From Bradyrhizobium sp. 170 (GTDB taxonomy: Bacteria > Pseudomonadota > Alphaproteobacteria > Rhizobiales > Xanthobacteraceae), in assembly GCF_023101085.1 (NCBI RefSeq), contig NZ_CP064703.1, positions 6,262,001-6,326,000 of the forward strand: 64,000 nucleotides of DNA, written 5' to 3'. The translations under genes were made by a program, and so were the position numbers. Of the stretch, positions 8,393 through 16,019 are shown piece after piece. The notes under the pieces were generated by a model that worked only from the letters and a program-made list of their open reading frames with translations, was not told where the DNA came from and did no database searches. Within the stretch, counting starts at the first letter, position 1; the number at the start of each line of letters is the position of its first letter.

Positions 8393-9562
8393 TCAACGCG
8401 CGCTGAAGGTGAGGCCGGCGCGCTCCTTCAGACGCTTGCGCAACGCCGGACCCATCAGTGCGCCCGGCGTCCAGATACCGCCATCGCCCTGCACGTCGCG
8501 CACAAGGCAGAGAGCGCTCTCGGCGATCATCTTGCTGGCCGAGCCGTAGCCTGGATCGCGGTCGCCCGTGACTACCGCCTCGACCCGTCCGCCATCCGGC
8601 AGCTCGCCCAGGAAGAGGATGTCGTAGAAGCCGTTCTCGCGCTCTTCCCTCGAAGGGCCTGCGCCGCGCTTGAGACCTCCGGTCCCGAGCAAGGAAACCA
8701 TCGTGGCGAACGTCTCCGTCGCCACACCAGCGATTTCCCCAAATCCCGGCGCGACCATCATCTCGTCGTAAACGAAGTCCGTGCCATAGGGATGACCCAA
8801 CAGGAAATTCGTGCGGTGCACGTTCTTGGTGTTGATAGGCGCCATTGGGAACGGGACAAGCAACACGTTCAGGCTCGGGTCGTATTCAGGAACAAGGCCC
8901 GACGGCTGAGACGGCCCGGTGAACCCCGGCGTCAACGCGAAGGGATCGGTCAGCAGCCGGATCAGGGCCGGGTCGCGCACGGTGGCGGCCAATGTCGCTT
9001 GGGCGCTCGCTGCGGTGCCGCCAGACATACCGCCTTTCACCTTGCGCAGGCGAGCCTTGACCCGCCGCGCCGGGCGTCCGAATTTCTCGCGCGCCTTCTC
9101 CTGCAACGTGAGCACGCCGAGATCGAACGGAATGGAATCGAAGCCGCAGGAGAAGACGATGCGCGCGCCGGTCCGTTTCGCCTCTTCGTGATGGGCGTCG
9201 ATCATGCGCCGCATCCAGGCCGGTTCGCCGCACAGATCAACATAGGCCGTGCCCGTGGCCGCGCAGGCCGCCACAAGCTCGGGACCGCGGAGCTGATAAG
9301 GCCCGACCGCCGTGATGATCACGGCCGCACGCTCGCACATCGAACGCAGGCTGGCCGGCTCGGCGGCATCCGCCTTGACCAAAGGCAAATCGTCGGGTGC
9401 GCCGATGTCGGCACGCACCTTCTTGAGCTTGTCGGTCGAGCGTCCCGCGATCGCCCAGGATGGAGCATCGTCGCCGCGATAGGACGTCGCCAGATACTCG
9501 ACGATGAGACGACCAGTGTAACCCGTTGCGCCATAGACGATGAGGTCGAAGTCCCGCTTCAC
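8393..9562 (-). CDS. Saccharopine-dehydrogenase-like / trans-acting enoyl reductase family protein
   Basis: 389 aa. N-terminal Rossmann dinucleotide fold, LIVYGATGYTGRLIVEYL, followed by AIAGRSTDKLKKVRADIG and a catalytic-like stretch GPYQLRGPELVAACAATG. These are hallmarks of the family that includes mycobacterial trans-acting enoyl reductases as well as many uncharacterised oxidoreductases. GTG start at 9562 chosen because AAGGAGG sits nine bases upstream; the frame is open further but without a plausible start. Paired with the AGPS-like flavoprotein downstream, it suggests a small lipid-modification unit (inference). The substrate is unknown. Confidence 0.85.
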   Translation of the reverse strand: MKRDFDLIVYGATGYTGRLIVEYLATSYRGDDAPSWAIAGRSTDKLKKVRADIGAPDDLPLVKADAAEPASLRSMCERAAVIITAVGPYQLRGPELVAACAATGTAYVDLCGEPAWMRRMIDAHHEEAKRTGARIVFSCGFDSIPFDLGVLTLQEKAREKFGRPARRVKARLRKVKGGMSGGTAASAQATLAATVRDPALIRLLTDPFALTPGFTGPSQPSGLVPEYDPSLNVLLVPFPMAPINTKNVHRTNFLLGHPYGTDFVYDEMMVAPGFGEIAGVATETFATMVSLLGTGGLKRGAGPSREERENGFYDILFLGELPDGGRVEAVVTGDRDPGYGSASKMIAESALCLVRDVQGDGGIWTPGALMGPALRKRLKERAGLTFSAR

Positions 9563-9894
9563 GACTTGGTCCTCCTTGAGATCCGGGAGAGTTATCTTCA
9601 GATCCGTTGTGCAATCGCAGGACACGAGGACGCTCAGCACGAGCGGCAGGGGCCACTTGAGGGCCGCCGCTTCATTGAACAGCCCCATCGCGTTTGACGG
9701 AGGATACCACAGTTCCTGCCTTGGGCGCGCAACGTCCGCTTTGGGTTCATTCGCGACCGGGGCCAACCAATGGCAAGCCCGGCCTTGTCCGCTGTTCAGT
9801 CGAAAGCAGAAGTAGATTCAGAGCACTAGCCTAGGCGTGGACTCATTACGCACGCAGCACGGCGGCCCAAGTTTGGTTGAACCAGCGCGGAAAC
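9563..9894. other. Intergenic 332 bp at a rearrangement, no gene seen
   Basis: Upstream of the GTG start I find no convincing coding sequence. The part around 9710-9815 contains phrases resembling a dispersed intergenic repeat of Rhizobiales, recognised only from memory. It lies on the left side of a stretch where a pyruvate-oxidase-like gene has been lost. Confidence 0.4.
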
Positions 9895-10482
9895 TCAAGA
9901 CAGCGTCACGTTATCGAGGAACGGCTTCCAGGAGAGCGCCTCACTGTTGGCCTTGTCAAATTGTCCATCCTCTAAAAGCTTACCGACACATCTGAAGTAT
10001 TCACAAAGGAATGACGCATCGGGCAATTGGTACACGTGCTCATCCGGGACCCATAGATGAAATTTCCTGGCGGAGCCAAATGCAGACATGATTGCAGGTT
10101 TAAGATCCCGCATATTGTCCGGCCATCCTGACGACGCGCTCCGAATTTTGAGGCTATCTGAAAGACTGCGAAACTTAGAACCGAGACTCCGGAGTTCGGA
10201 AGCTTTTTTCTCATTCGACTTCCGGTTCAACCATTCTATTGAGACGCCAAGTACGACTCCGGTCAAAAAGACCACCGCAAATTTAAACCAACGCTGTTGG
10301 CCCAGTGCGAGAAGGTTATCAAAGGCGGCCGTGGCCACAGCGTTACGAAAAACCGTCGTGGCCACATCGTCAGGATCGGAGAAGACGTTTTCCTCCAACC
10401 ATTTTTTGAGGATAGGCGTGATCAACGGGATCAGCAGTAGACCCCAAACTCCAAACAGAAACTGTTTAAGCCATTTGGACAT
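9895..10482 (-). CDS. Orphan membrane protein, 195 aa, AT-richer than neighbours
   Basis: Two hydrophobic segments (about residues 4-25 and 62-84) flank a short loop, followed by a basic cytoplasmic-like helix and a soluble C-terminal domain of about 100 residues with no motif I recognise. Base composition is visibly lower in GC than the surrounding genes, and codon use differs. I start at the second ATG (MSKWLKQ) since the first 11 codons from 10515 look non-coding; this is not certain. Downstream of a truncated gene, it looks like part of an acquired segment. Confidence 0.6.
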   Translation of the reverse strand: MSKWLKQFLFGVWGLLLIPLITPILKKWLEENVFSDPDDVATTVFRNAVATAAFDNLLALGQQRWFKFAVVFLTGVVLGVSIEWLNRKSNEKKASELRSLGSKFRSLSDSLKIRSASSGWPDNMRDLKPAIMSAFGSARKFHLWVPDEHVYQLPDASFLCEYFRCVGKLLEDGQFDKANSEALSWKPFLDNVTLS

Positions 10483-10550
10483 AGAGCCCTGGTGTTTAGC
10501 ACACTGAACAGCCATCCAGCCGAATCAAAGGCTGCACCCGAGTACACCGC

Positions 10551-10673
10551 CTAGCGCGACAGCAACGCGTCGGTGAGGCCGTTGAGGCTGTCGCCGACCG
10601 CGCCGAAGATGCGCTTGACGCCGGCCTGGGCCAATGTCTCCGCGATAAGGTCTGCGACATTGTCGATCTTCAT
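10551..10673 (-). pseudogene. Remnant of a pyruvate-oxidase-like TPP enzyme (first 40 codons)
   Basis: Forty codons starting at ATG 10673 encode MKIDNVADLIAETLAQAG followed by VKRIFGAVGDSLNGLTDAL. This is unmistakably the N-terminus of PoxB-type thiamine-diphosphate enzymes (GVKRI-G--GDSLNGL-D). The sequence then stops at TAG and continues into unrelated AT-richer DNA. More than 90 percent of the roughly 570-codon gene is absent. A possible Shine-Dalgarno, AAGGGA, precedes the ATG, so this was originally a separate gene behind the enoyl-CoA hydratase. Confidence 0.85.
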
Positions 10674-11459
10674 GTTGCATGATCCCTTGCTCAGCGTCCG
10701 GTGAACCGCACGTTTCTCGAGGAAGGCGTTGCGCCCTTCCACCGCATCGGCACTGAGACGGATTTCCGCCTGCGTTTCGATCTCGCGGCGGAACTGATCG
10801 GCATAGCTGGCGTGTTCGCTCTCGTCGATCAGGCGGCGCGTCGCGACGAGCGCGCGTGTCGGCCCGCTCGCGAGCTTGCGCGCCAGATCAAGCGCGCCGT
10901 CGCGAAGCGCCGCATCGTCGAACACCTCGCGGACCAATCCCCACTCTTTCGCTTGATCGGCCGTGAGCGGCTCGTTGGTCATCATCAATTCGAGCGCGCG
11001 CTGCCGGCCGACGAGACGCGGCAACAGCCAGGTCGAACCGAGATCGGGGACCAGCGCGATGCGGCTGAACACCTGAATGAAGCGCGCCGAACGCGCGGCA
11101 ACGATCATGTCGCCCGCCATCGCAAGGCTGAAGCCTCCGCCGGCCGCCACGCCGTTGACCGCCACCACGATCGGGACGCGGCACTCGCGCATCGCCTTGA
11201 ACGTCGGCCAGTAATACTTCATCACGCCGGCGGCGATGTCGTCGCCGAGAATTTGCGCGGCCTTGAGATTTTGCCCCGAGCAAAAGCCACGGCCGGCGCC
11301 GGTCAGCACCAGCGCTCTCACCTGCGGATCCTCATTCATCTCGCCAATCGCAGTCGCGAGATCGCCCAACAGGTCGGGCGTCATCGCGTTGAGCGTCGCA
11401 GGCTCATCCAGTGTCAGCACGCCGACGCTGTCATCGCGCTCCCGCTTCACACCCGGCAT
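10551..11459 (-). CDS. Enoyl-CoA hydratase/isomerase, frameshifted at its C-terminus into a TPP-enzyme fragment
   Basis: Crotonase fold: VRALVLTGAGRGFCSGQNLK (first oxyanion-hole strand), VVAVNGVAAGGGFSLAMAGD (second), and an ALVPDLGSTW active-site stretch. It would hydrate or isomerise an acyl-CoA in fatty or aromatic acid degradation. The start at 11459 has GGAGG seven bases upstream. The chain reaches AFLEKRA normally; one base out of frame the DNA then encodes FTGR and TGA at 10691-10693, the classic end of this family. The actual frame misses that stop and runs through the 5' leader of the next gene into its first 40 codons, giving a hydratase with about 50 foreign residues. The hydratase core itself is intact. 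Confidence 0.88.
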   Translation of the reverse strand: MPGVKRERDDSVGVLTLDEPATLNAMTPDLLGDLATAIGEMNEDPQVRALVLTGAGRGFCSGQNLKAAQILGDDIAAGVMKYYWPTFKAMRECRVPIVVAVNGVAAGGGFSLAMAGDMIVAARSARFIQVFSRIALVPDLGSTWLLPRLVGRQRALELMMTNEPLTADQAKEWGLVREVFDDAALRDGALDLARKLASGPTRALVATRRLIDESEHASYADQFRREIETQAEIRLSADAVEGRNAFLEKRAVHRTLSKGSCNMKIDNVADLIAETLAQAGVKRIFGAVGDSLNGLTDALLSR

Positions 11460-11603
11460 TTCGCAACCTCCGTTCGCACGCATGCTTGGCCGGCCCGGCC
11501 GGGCGCGAGAGTAACCCTAATGCCACCGCGCGCAACAATCGCCTCTCGCAGACTTGACCGAAATCGCGGTTCCCAGAGATACTTGACCGATTGGACGTGA
11601 GTT

Positions 11604-11888
11604 ATGTTTGAGATCGTTATTTTCTGCGTAATTTTTCTGGCGGTGGCCTATTGGGCCGTGCTGTGGCTGATGGGACGTCGCGAGGACGTGCTGCATGGCG
11701 AGTTCGTTGAAAGCGAGCCGCCTGCCGAAGAATCTGTTCGCCCTGTATTCCCGAAGCGCCCGGTTCGGTCCACGCCGCCCGAACGCCCCGTTGAAGCCGC
11801 GCCTGCGCAACCGCCGTTCCGGCAGGAACGGCTGGCGTCGCTGCTGAACACGATCAAGCAGGACCTCAATCAACTGGTGCAGAAATAG
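11604..11888 (+). CDS. Small membrane-anchored Pro-rich protein, 94 aa
   Basis: One N-terminal membrane helix (about residues 3-23), then a charged, proline-rich linker and a C-terminal amphipathic helix (RLASLLNTIKQDLNQLV). The topology suggests a single-pass inner-membrane protein with a cytoplasmic tail. I recognise no family. It is followed 63 bases later by an MFS gene on the same strand. Coding character is supported by codon bias and by the hydrophobic/linker/helix arrangement. Confidence 0.65.
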   Translation: MFEIVIFCVIFLAVAYWAVLWLMGRREDVLHGEFVESEPPAEESVRPVFPKRPVRSTPPERPVEAAPAQPPFRQERLASLLNTIKQDLNQLVQK

Positions 11889-11951
11889 GCGACCCGCAAT
11901 CACTGCGCCAGCATCGGCGCCGTGTCGGTCTACCCGGTGGAGGAGCGAGCG

Positions 11952-13115
11952 TTGAGCAATCGCTGGGGCATTCTGGCCGTTCTGTTCGCCGTGCGGCTGA
12001 CCATGGCGTTCCAGTTTCAGAGCGTTGCTGCGGTTGCGCCGCTGCTCGGCACCAAATTCGATGCCAGTCTTGCCGATATCGGACTCCTGATCGGCCTCTA
12101 TTTCACGCCTGGCGTCGCGTTGTCGTTACCGGGGGGCGCGATCGGAAAAAGGCATGGAGACAAGGCCACAGTGGCAGGCGCGCTGCTGCTGATGTTGATC
12201 GGTCAACTCGCCATGGTGGCCTCTGATTCCTGGGGCTGGCAAATTGCAGGACGGCTGATCGCCGGCGGTGGCGGCGTTCTGCTCAATGTGCTGATGTCGA
12301 AAATGGTCACCGACTGGTTTGCCGGCAAGGAAATCGCAACCGCAATGGCGATCTTCGTCAATTCGTGGCCGGCCGGCGTCGCCATCTCGCTGTTGACCTT
12401 GCCGGCGATCGGCACCGCCTATGGCGTCAGCGCGGTCTATCTTTCGGTTGCCACGCTGGTTGGCCTCGGCATCCTGCTTCTTGTCGTTGGCTATCGATCG
12501 CCGCCGGATACTACAGCCGCATCTTCTGCCGCATCACGGCTCGACCGCAACACCCTGTTCGCCGTCATCGTCGCGGGTTTGATCTGGGGCGTTTACAACA
12601 TCGGCTTCGCGATGATTTTCAGTTTCGGCCCCACCCTGCTGGTCGAACGTGGCTGGTCGATCACGGCGGCGGGCTCGGCCATCAGCATCGTATTGTGGCT
12701 CGCGGCGTTCGGCGGAATGGCCGGCGGATTTCTGGCCGATTGGACCAAAAGGCCGCAATCGGTGCTTGTCGTTGGATGCATCATGTTCGCGCTATTGATG
12801 ATGACACTGCCACGCAGCCCGGCGGTGATCCCTCTCGTGATCGCGATCGGCTTGATCAGCGCCCTGCCCTCGGGGCCGATCATGAGCCTGCCCGCGCGCG
12901 TATTGCAGCCGCAGACGCGCGCCGTCGGGATGGGCATCTTCTACACCGTCTACTACGCCGCGATGATGCTGGGGCCGGCGGTTGCGGGCGCCATTGCAAA
13001 ATCGACAGGCAGTGTGGCGGCGGCCCTCGACTTCGGGACGGCGGCCCTGCTTGCCTGTCCAGCATTATTATGGGGATACAACCGGATTGTTGCGCCGCGA
13101 CCGCAGGCCGCGTAA
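11952..13115 (+). CDS. MFS transporter (CynX/NimT-like), 12 TM
   Basis: 387 aa with about 12 hydrophobic segments and the MFS loop motif as GGAIGKRHGDK between helices 2 and 3, and GGFLADWTKRP in the second half. The CynX/NimT-type group exports or imports small organic anions; the substrate here is unknown. I prefer the TTG at 11952 because GGAGG ends eight bases upstream; a GTG at 11922 adds ten residues without a good ribosome site. It is monocistronic or coupled with the 94-aa gene before it. Confidence 0.87.
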   Translation: MSNRWGILAVLFAVRLTMAFQFQSVAAVAPLLGTKFDASLADIGLLIGLYFTPGVALSLPGGAIGKRHGDKATVAGALLLMLIGQLAMVASDSWGWQIAGRLIAGGGGVLLNVLMSKMVTDWFAGKEIATAMAIFVNSWPAGVAISLLTLPAIGTAYGVSAVYLSVATLVGLGILLLVVGYRSPPDTTAASSAASRLDRNTLFAVIVAGLIWGVYNIGFAMIFSFGPTLLVERGWSITAAGSAISIVLWLAAFGGMAGGFLADWTKRPQSVLVVGCIMFALLMMTLPRSPAVIPLVIAIGLISALPSGPIMSLPARVLQPQTRAVGMGIFYTVYYAAMMLGPAVAGAIAKSTGSVAAALDFGTAALLACPALLWGYNRIVAPRPQAA

Positions 13116-13202
13116 AGGCCCGCACTTCATGCAACCGCTGCTAACACATCGTTAACCCTGTCGGCCTTAGGGTCTTCCCGACGCCGAAGGACCGGCTGTC
13201 TG

Positions 13203-13829
13203 GTGGCGAAGATGTCGTTTGCGCAAAAGAAAACAACCACTGTACCGTCTGCCCAGGAGCGACGGCGCTTTCAGCGCGTCAAAGTCCACCTGCTTGGCCG
13301 CTACATGCTGCCGGACCGCCGCGAATTTCCTTGCCAGATTATTAACATGTCGCCGGGCGGACTGGCCCTGCTGGCGCCCGGCATCGGCAATGTCGGCGAC
13401 CGCGTGATCGCCTATCTCGACCATATCGGCCGGGTCGAGGGCAAAATCACCCGCATCATCGACAACGGCTTTGCCATGACTGTCGGCGCCACCGCGCGCA
13501 AGCGCGACAAGCTCGCCGCCCAGCTCACCTGGCTGGCCAACCGCGATATCCTCAATCTGCCGGAAGACCGCCGCCACGACCGTATCGTGCCGCGCAACCC
13601 GATCGCCCTGCTCACGCTCGAGGACGGCAGCAAGATGACCTGCCGCATCATCGACCTCTCGCTGTCGGGCGCCGCCATCGCCGCAGAAAACCGCCCGCCG
13701 CTGAAATCGCTGGTCATGCTGGGCAAGGTGCAGTCCCGTGTGGTGCGAAATCTCGAGGAAGGCTTCGCGCTCGAGTTCGTCCACGAGCAAGTTGGCGAGG
13801 CGCTCGAAGAAGCGGTTACCGCGCGGTAA
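13203..13829 (+). CDS. Protein with two PilZ-like domains
   Basis: 208 aa. The first PilZ domain (about residues 20-100) has the c-di-GMP signature RRRFQRVKV followed by NMSPGG. The second (about 120-200) has RRHDRIVPR and DLSLSGA, so both RxxxR and D/NxSxxG motifs are present in each half, with the second first-arginine motif degenerate. PilZ proteins bind cyclic di-GMP and adjust motility, polysaccharide or adhesion outputs. GTG 13203 is used; an ATG at 13212 is an equally plausible start. Monocistronic, preceded by an ACATCGTTAACC-containing region. Confidence 0.85.
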   Translation: MAKMSFAQKKTTTVPSAQERRRFQRVKVHLLGRYMLPDRREFPCQIINMSPGGLALLAPGIGNVGDRVIAYLDHIGRVEGKITRIIDNGFAMTVGATARKRDKLAAQLTWLANRDILNLPEDRRHDRIVPRNPIALLTLEDGSKMTCRIIDLSLSGAAIAAENRPPLKSLVMLGKVQSRVVRNLEEGFALEFVHEQVGEALEEAVTAR

Positions 13830-13990
13830 AGCGCCAGCCGCCGAAAATCCCTGCTTTTCCGACCTCAAGAGGCGGTATCCGCACCACGGATGCCGCCTTT
13901 GCCGCGTCTGAGGCGTGCAAAACGCGGTTAACGCGGCGGGCTTTCGCGCGCTGATCCGTCGCTGGCGCAGCGCTGCGCGCGTTAATGTAT

Positions 13991-14024
13991 AAAATTTGAA
14001 TCAATTGCAGTTGTTTCAAATTTT
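13991..14024. promoter_or_regulatory. AT-rich inverted repeat in the promoter region of the transglutaminase-like gene
   Basis: Nine-base perfect arms AAAATTTGA (13991-13999) and TCAAATTTT (14016-14024) with a 16-base spacer, in a strikingly AT-rich stretch (about 13980-14095) inside GC-rich DNA. The length and symmetry fit a dimeric-repressor operator or a promoter. The region 13830-14159 holds no gene. Confidence 0.45.
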
Positions 14025-14159
14025 AGTCGAATTCGATTCAAGTATAGATCGAATTAGCCGCTAGCTTTACTTGTATTCACGTCAAATGTACTTGCCTGAC
14101 TTAGCGGCAGCGCAAATCCTTTGTGCGAAACATGGTCCCAACAAGAAACGGGGGCCACA

Positions 14160-14789
14160 ATGTTGTTCAGGGGACAGGGGAAAGGACTGGCGGTCATCGC
14201 CGTCCTTTTGGGGTTAAACGCTTCAATGAGCGTCCCGGCGAAAGCCGGCGAGGCTCTCTATGCCAGCCTTGGCGAGACCGCGCGTTCGCCGATCGGCTGG
14301 GTCGAATTTTGTGCCGAGAATCCCGGCGATTGCCGCGGCGGCGCATCACAGCCGCGCGACATCGTGATGTCGCAGACGGCGTGGCGGGATTTGCTGCGGG
14401 TCAACAAGTGGGTCAACGAGACCATCAAGCCGATCACCGACATGGATCATTGGGGTGTGATCGAGAAATGGTCGTTGCCGACGGACGGATACGGTGACTG
14501 CGAGGACTATGTGCTTCTGAAGCGCAAGATGCTGATCGATGCCGGATGGCCGCGCGAAGCGCTGCTGATCACGGTGGTGCGCGACAAGAAGGGCGAAGGC
14601 CACGCGGTGCTGACCGTGAAGACCGACAAGGGCGAGTTCGTTCTCGACAACCAGAACGAGACCGTCCTGGCCTGGGCCGATACCGGCTACCGCTTCGTCA
14701 AGCGTCAGTCGCAGAGCGATCCCAATGTGTGGGTCTCGCTCGGTGACAACCGCCCTGCGGTCGCTACCGCCTCGTCACGCGATCGATAA
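14160..14789 (+). CDS. Transglutaminase-like cysteine peptidase (BTLCP / LapG-like), exported
   Basis: 209 aa. Signal peptide of about 28 residues ends AKA. The papain-like catalytic triad is legible: Cys in GYGDCEDYV, His in GEGHAVLTV, Asp in FVLDNQNE. This is the bacterial transglutaminase-like cysteine proteinase family. Its best-known member, LapG, is a periplasmic protease that clips adhesins in a c-di-GMP-controlled way. Whether this one does so is unknown; its neighbourhood has a PilZ gene (upstream) and giant adhesins (3 kb and more downstream). ATG at 14160 chosen because it begins the signal peptide. A strong intrinsic terminator follows at 14860. Confidence 0.9.
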   Translation: MLFRGQGKGLAVIAVLLGLNASMSVPAKAGEALYASLGETARSPIGWVEFCAENPGDCRGGASQPRDIVMSQTAWRDLLRVNKWVNETIKPITDMDHWGVIEKWSLPTDGYGDCEDYVLLKRKMLIDAGWPREALLITVVRDKKGEGHAVLTVKTDKGEFVLDNQNETVLAWADTGYRFVKRQSQSDPNVWVSLGDNRPAVATASSRDR

Positions 14790-14859
14790 CACAGAAGGAT
14801 TTTACGAACCCGCGACCCGGTCACATCCCCACCCCTCCCCGTCCCAGACCGGTTCGCGC

Positions 14860-14898
14860 GCGGCCAGCCTTCCCCCAAAGGCTGGCCGCACCTTTTTT
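14860..14898 (+). terminator. Rho-independent terminator of the transglutaminase-like gene
   Basis: Twelve-base perfect stem GCGGCCAGCCTT / AAGGCTGGCCGC (14860-14871 and 14878-14889), 6-base loop, then a run of six T (14893-14898). The T-run is on the plus strand only, so it serves the gene ending at 14789 and not the convergent heat-shock operon. Confidence 0.85.
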
Positions 14899-14919
14899 GG
14901 AATAAGGGTAGCTCGAAGC

Positions 14920-15237
14920 CTACGCCGCCAGCGCCACGCGCGAGGTGGATTTTTGCCGCATCGGCTTGCCGCCGGGCGGTCCGGACGGTTGGTGGTCCAG
15001 CATCGAAAGCGCCTCGAGAACCTCATCGATTGTTACGATACGTCTTGTGCCTGCCAGCTCGCGCAGCGCGGGATTCGACGTCACCGCCGCCGCATCCGAG
15101 GCCCAGGACGCGAGGATCGCGCGCTTTTCGCTTAACGAAAGCGTCACGTCAGCAACCACGTCGCGCGGGTGATCGAACGCGGTCGCCGGATGCAGCACGG
15201 CATTCAGATCAAATACATTATCTGTCTGGTCGATCAT
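14920..15237 (-). CDS. Conserved-looking 105-aa protein in the hsp20 operon
   Basis: A small soluble, mostly helical, protein with no motif I recognise. It contains DVTLSLSEKRAILASWASDA and a C-terminal proline/glycine patch. The start is secure: GGGAGGA seven bases before the ATG. It lies 86 bases downstream of hsp20 on the same strand with no terminator between, so it should be transcribed from the heat-shock promoter. It may be a stress-related accessory protein. Confidence 0.75.
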   Translation of the reverse strand: MIDQTDNVFDLNAVLHPATAFDHPRDVVADVTLSLSEKRAILASWASDAAAVTSNPALRELAGTRRIVTIDEVLEALSMLDHQPSGPPGGKPMRQKSTSRVALAA

Positions 15238-15323
15238 CGGGTTGTCCTCCCAAAGGTAGAAAACGCTTCCCGCCGCAATGGTCGGGCGGAAAGCCTTCGG
15301 TCCCTTCGCGAAGCGTGACGGGC

Positions 15324-15779
15324 TTAAGCCGCCTTCGCCTCGATCTGCTGAACGTTGCCCGGCGCCGTGCCGTTGATCGCGATGCGGCGCGGTTTCATTG
15401 CCTCCGGCACTTCCCGGAACAGCTCGATCCGCAACAGGCCGTCCTCGAATGACGCGCTCTTCACCTGCACATGGTCGGCAAGGCTGAACTGGCGCTTGAA
15501 GGGGCGCGCGGAGATGCCCTGGTAGAGATATTCGCGCTGGCCCATCTCGGCCTTGCAGCCTTCGATCGTCACCGTGTTCTGCTCGGCAGTAACGGCAATC
15601 TCGTCGGCCGAGAAGCCGGCGACGGCGAGCGAAATCTGATAGCGGTCTTCGCCCAGCCGCTCGATGTTGTAGGGAGGGTAGTTATCCTCGCCGGCGCGTT
15701 GCGCGGTTTCGACGAGGTCGAAAAGGCGGTCGAAGCCGATGGTCGAACGCCAGAGGGGGGTGAAGTCGTATGTGCGCAT
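15324..15779 (-). CDS. Small heat-shock protein, Hsp20/alpha-crystallin family
   Basis: 151 aa. Starts MRTYDFTPLWRSTIGFDRLF, the characteristic N-terminus of rhizobial class A small heat-shock proteins. The alpha-crystallin domain spans about residues 35-130, including RYQISLAVAGFSADEI and LYQGISARPFKRQFSLADHV, and the C-terminal tail ends in a PRRIAI-type motif. It is an ATP-independent holdase that binds unfolding proteins. The start at 15779 has GGAGG eight bases upstream, which is also the site sequestered by the upstream ROSE structure. First gene of a two-gene operon. Confidence 0.95.
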   Translation of the reverse strand: MRTYDFTPLWRSTIGFDRLFDLVETAQRAGEDNYPPYNIERLGEDRYQISLAVAGFSADEIAVTAEQNTVTIEGCKAEMGQREYLYQGISARPFKRQFSLADHVQVKSASFEDGLLRIELFREVPEAMKPRRIAINGTAPGNVQQIEAKAA

Positions 15780-15780
15780 A

Positions 15781-15872
15781 GCCAAATCCTCCATAGAGCA
15801 AGTTGGATACGAGCGGCACCGGACACGGCCGGTGCCCGTCTCAAGGCCGGGCCCATCAGGCGCCCGGACCGC
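15781..15872 (-). promoter_or_regulatory. ROSE-type RNA thermometer in the hsp20 leader
   Basis: The transcribed leader contains a strong hairpin GGCACCGG/CCGGTGCC. Directly before the start codon comes a TTGCT anti-Shine-Dalgarno element (in AACTTGCTCTATGGAGGAT) facing the GGAGG. A conserved U(U/C)GCU opposite the ribosome site is the defining feature of ROSE elements, first described in Bradyrhizobium heat-shock genes. At low temperature the stem blocks translation; heat melts it. The outer boundaries are approximate. Confidence 0.82.
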
Positions 15873-15886
15873 CCTGCGGCGGCAGC

Positions 15887-15919
15887 AAAAAAATCAGAAA
15901 ACCGCCATTTGGTTTCAAG
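15887..15919 (-). promoter_or_regulatory. Probable RpoH-type promoter of the hsp20 operon
   Basis: Read leftward, CTTGAAA (15919-15913) is followed 14 bases later by CTGATTTTTT, close to alphaproteobacterial sigma-32 boxes. It would start transcription near 15880, giving a leader of about 100 nt, the right length for the ROSE element. Inferred from sequence only. Confidence 0.55.
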
Positions 15920-16019
15920 GGGGCCAATAAAAATTTTTGGCTCCCTGTTGGCTCGTCTCCGTTATTTTTTGCACTGCACGAACGATGTGCCATGATGGAC
16001 GGCCTCGGGAGAACGCACC

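Noticed and set aside
8309..9697. 462-codon plus-strand frame opposite the saccharopine-dehydrogenase-like gene
   Set aside because: Lacks any domain and has the composition of an antisense frame; the minus-strand gene has a clear Rossmann motif and Shine-Dalgarno.
15921..15945. GCCAATAAAAATTTTTGGC palindrome between hsp20 and the esterase gene as a terminator
   Set aside because: It lies between divergent promoters, where a terminator is not expected; more likely part of promoter DNA.
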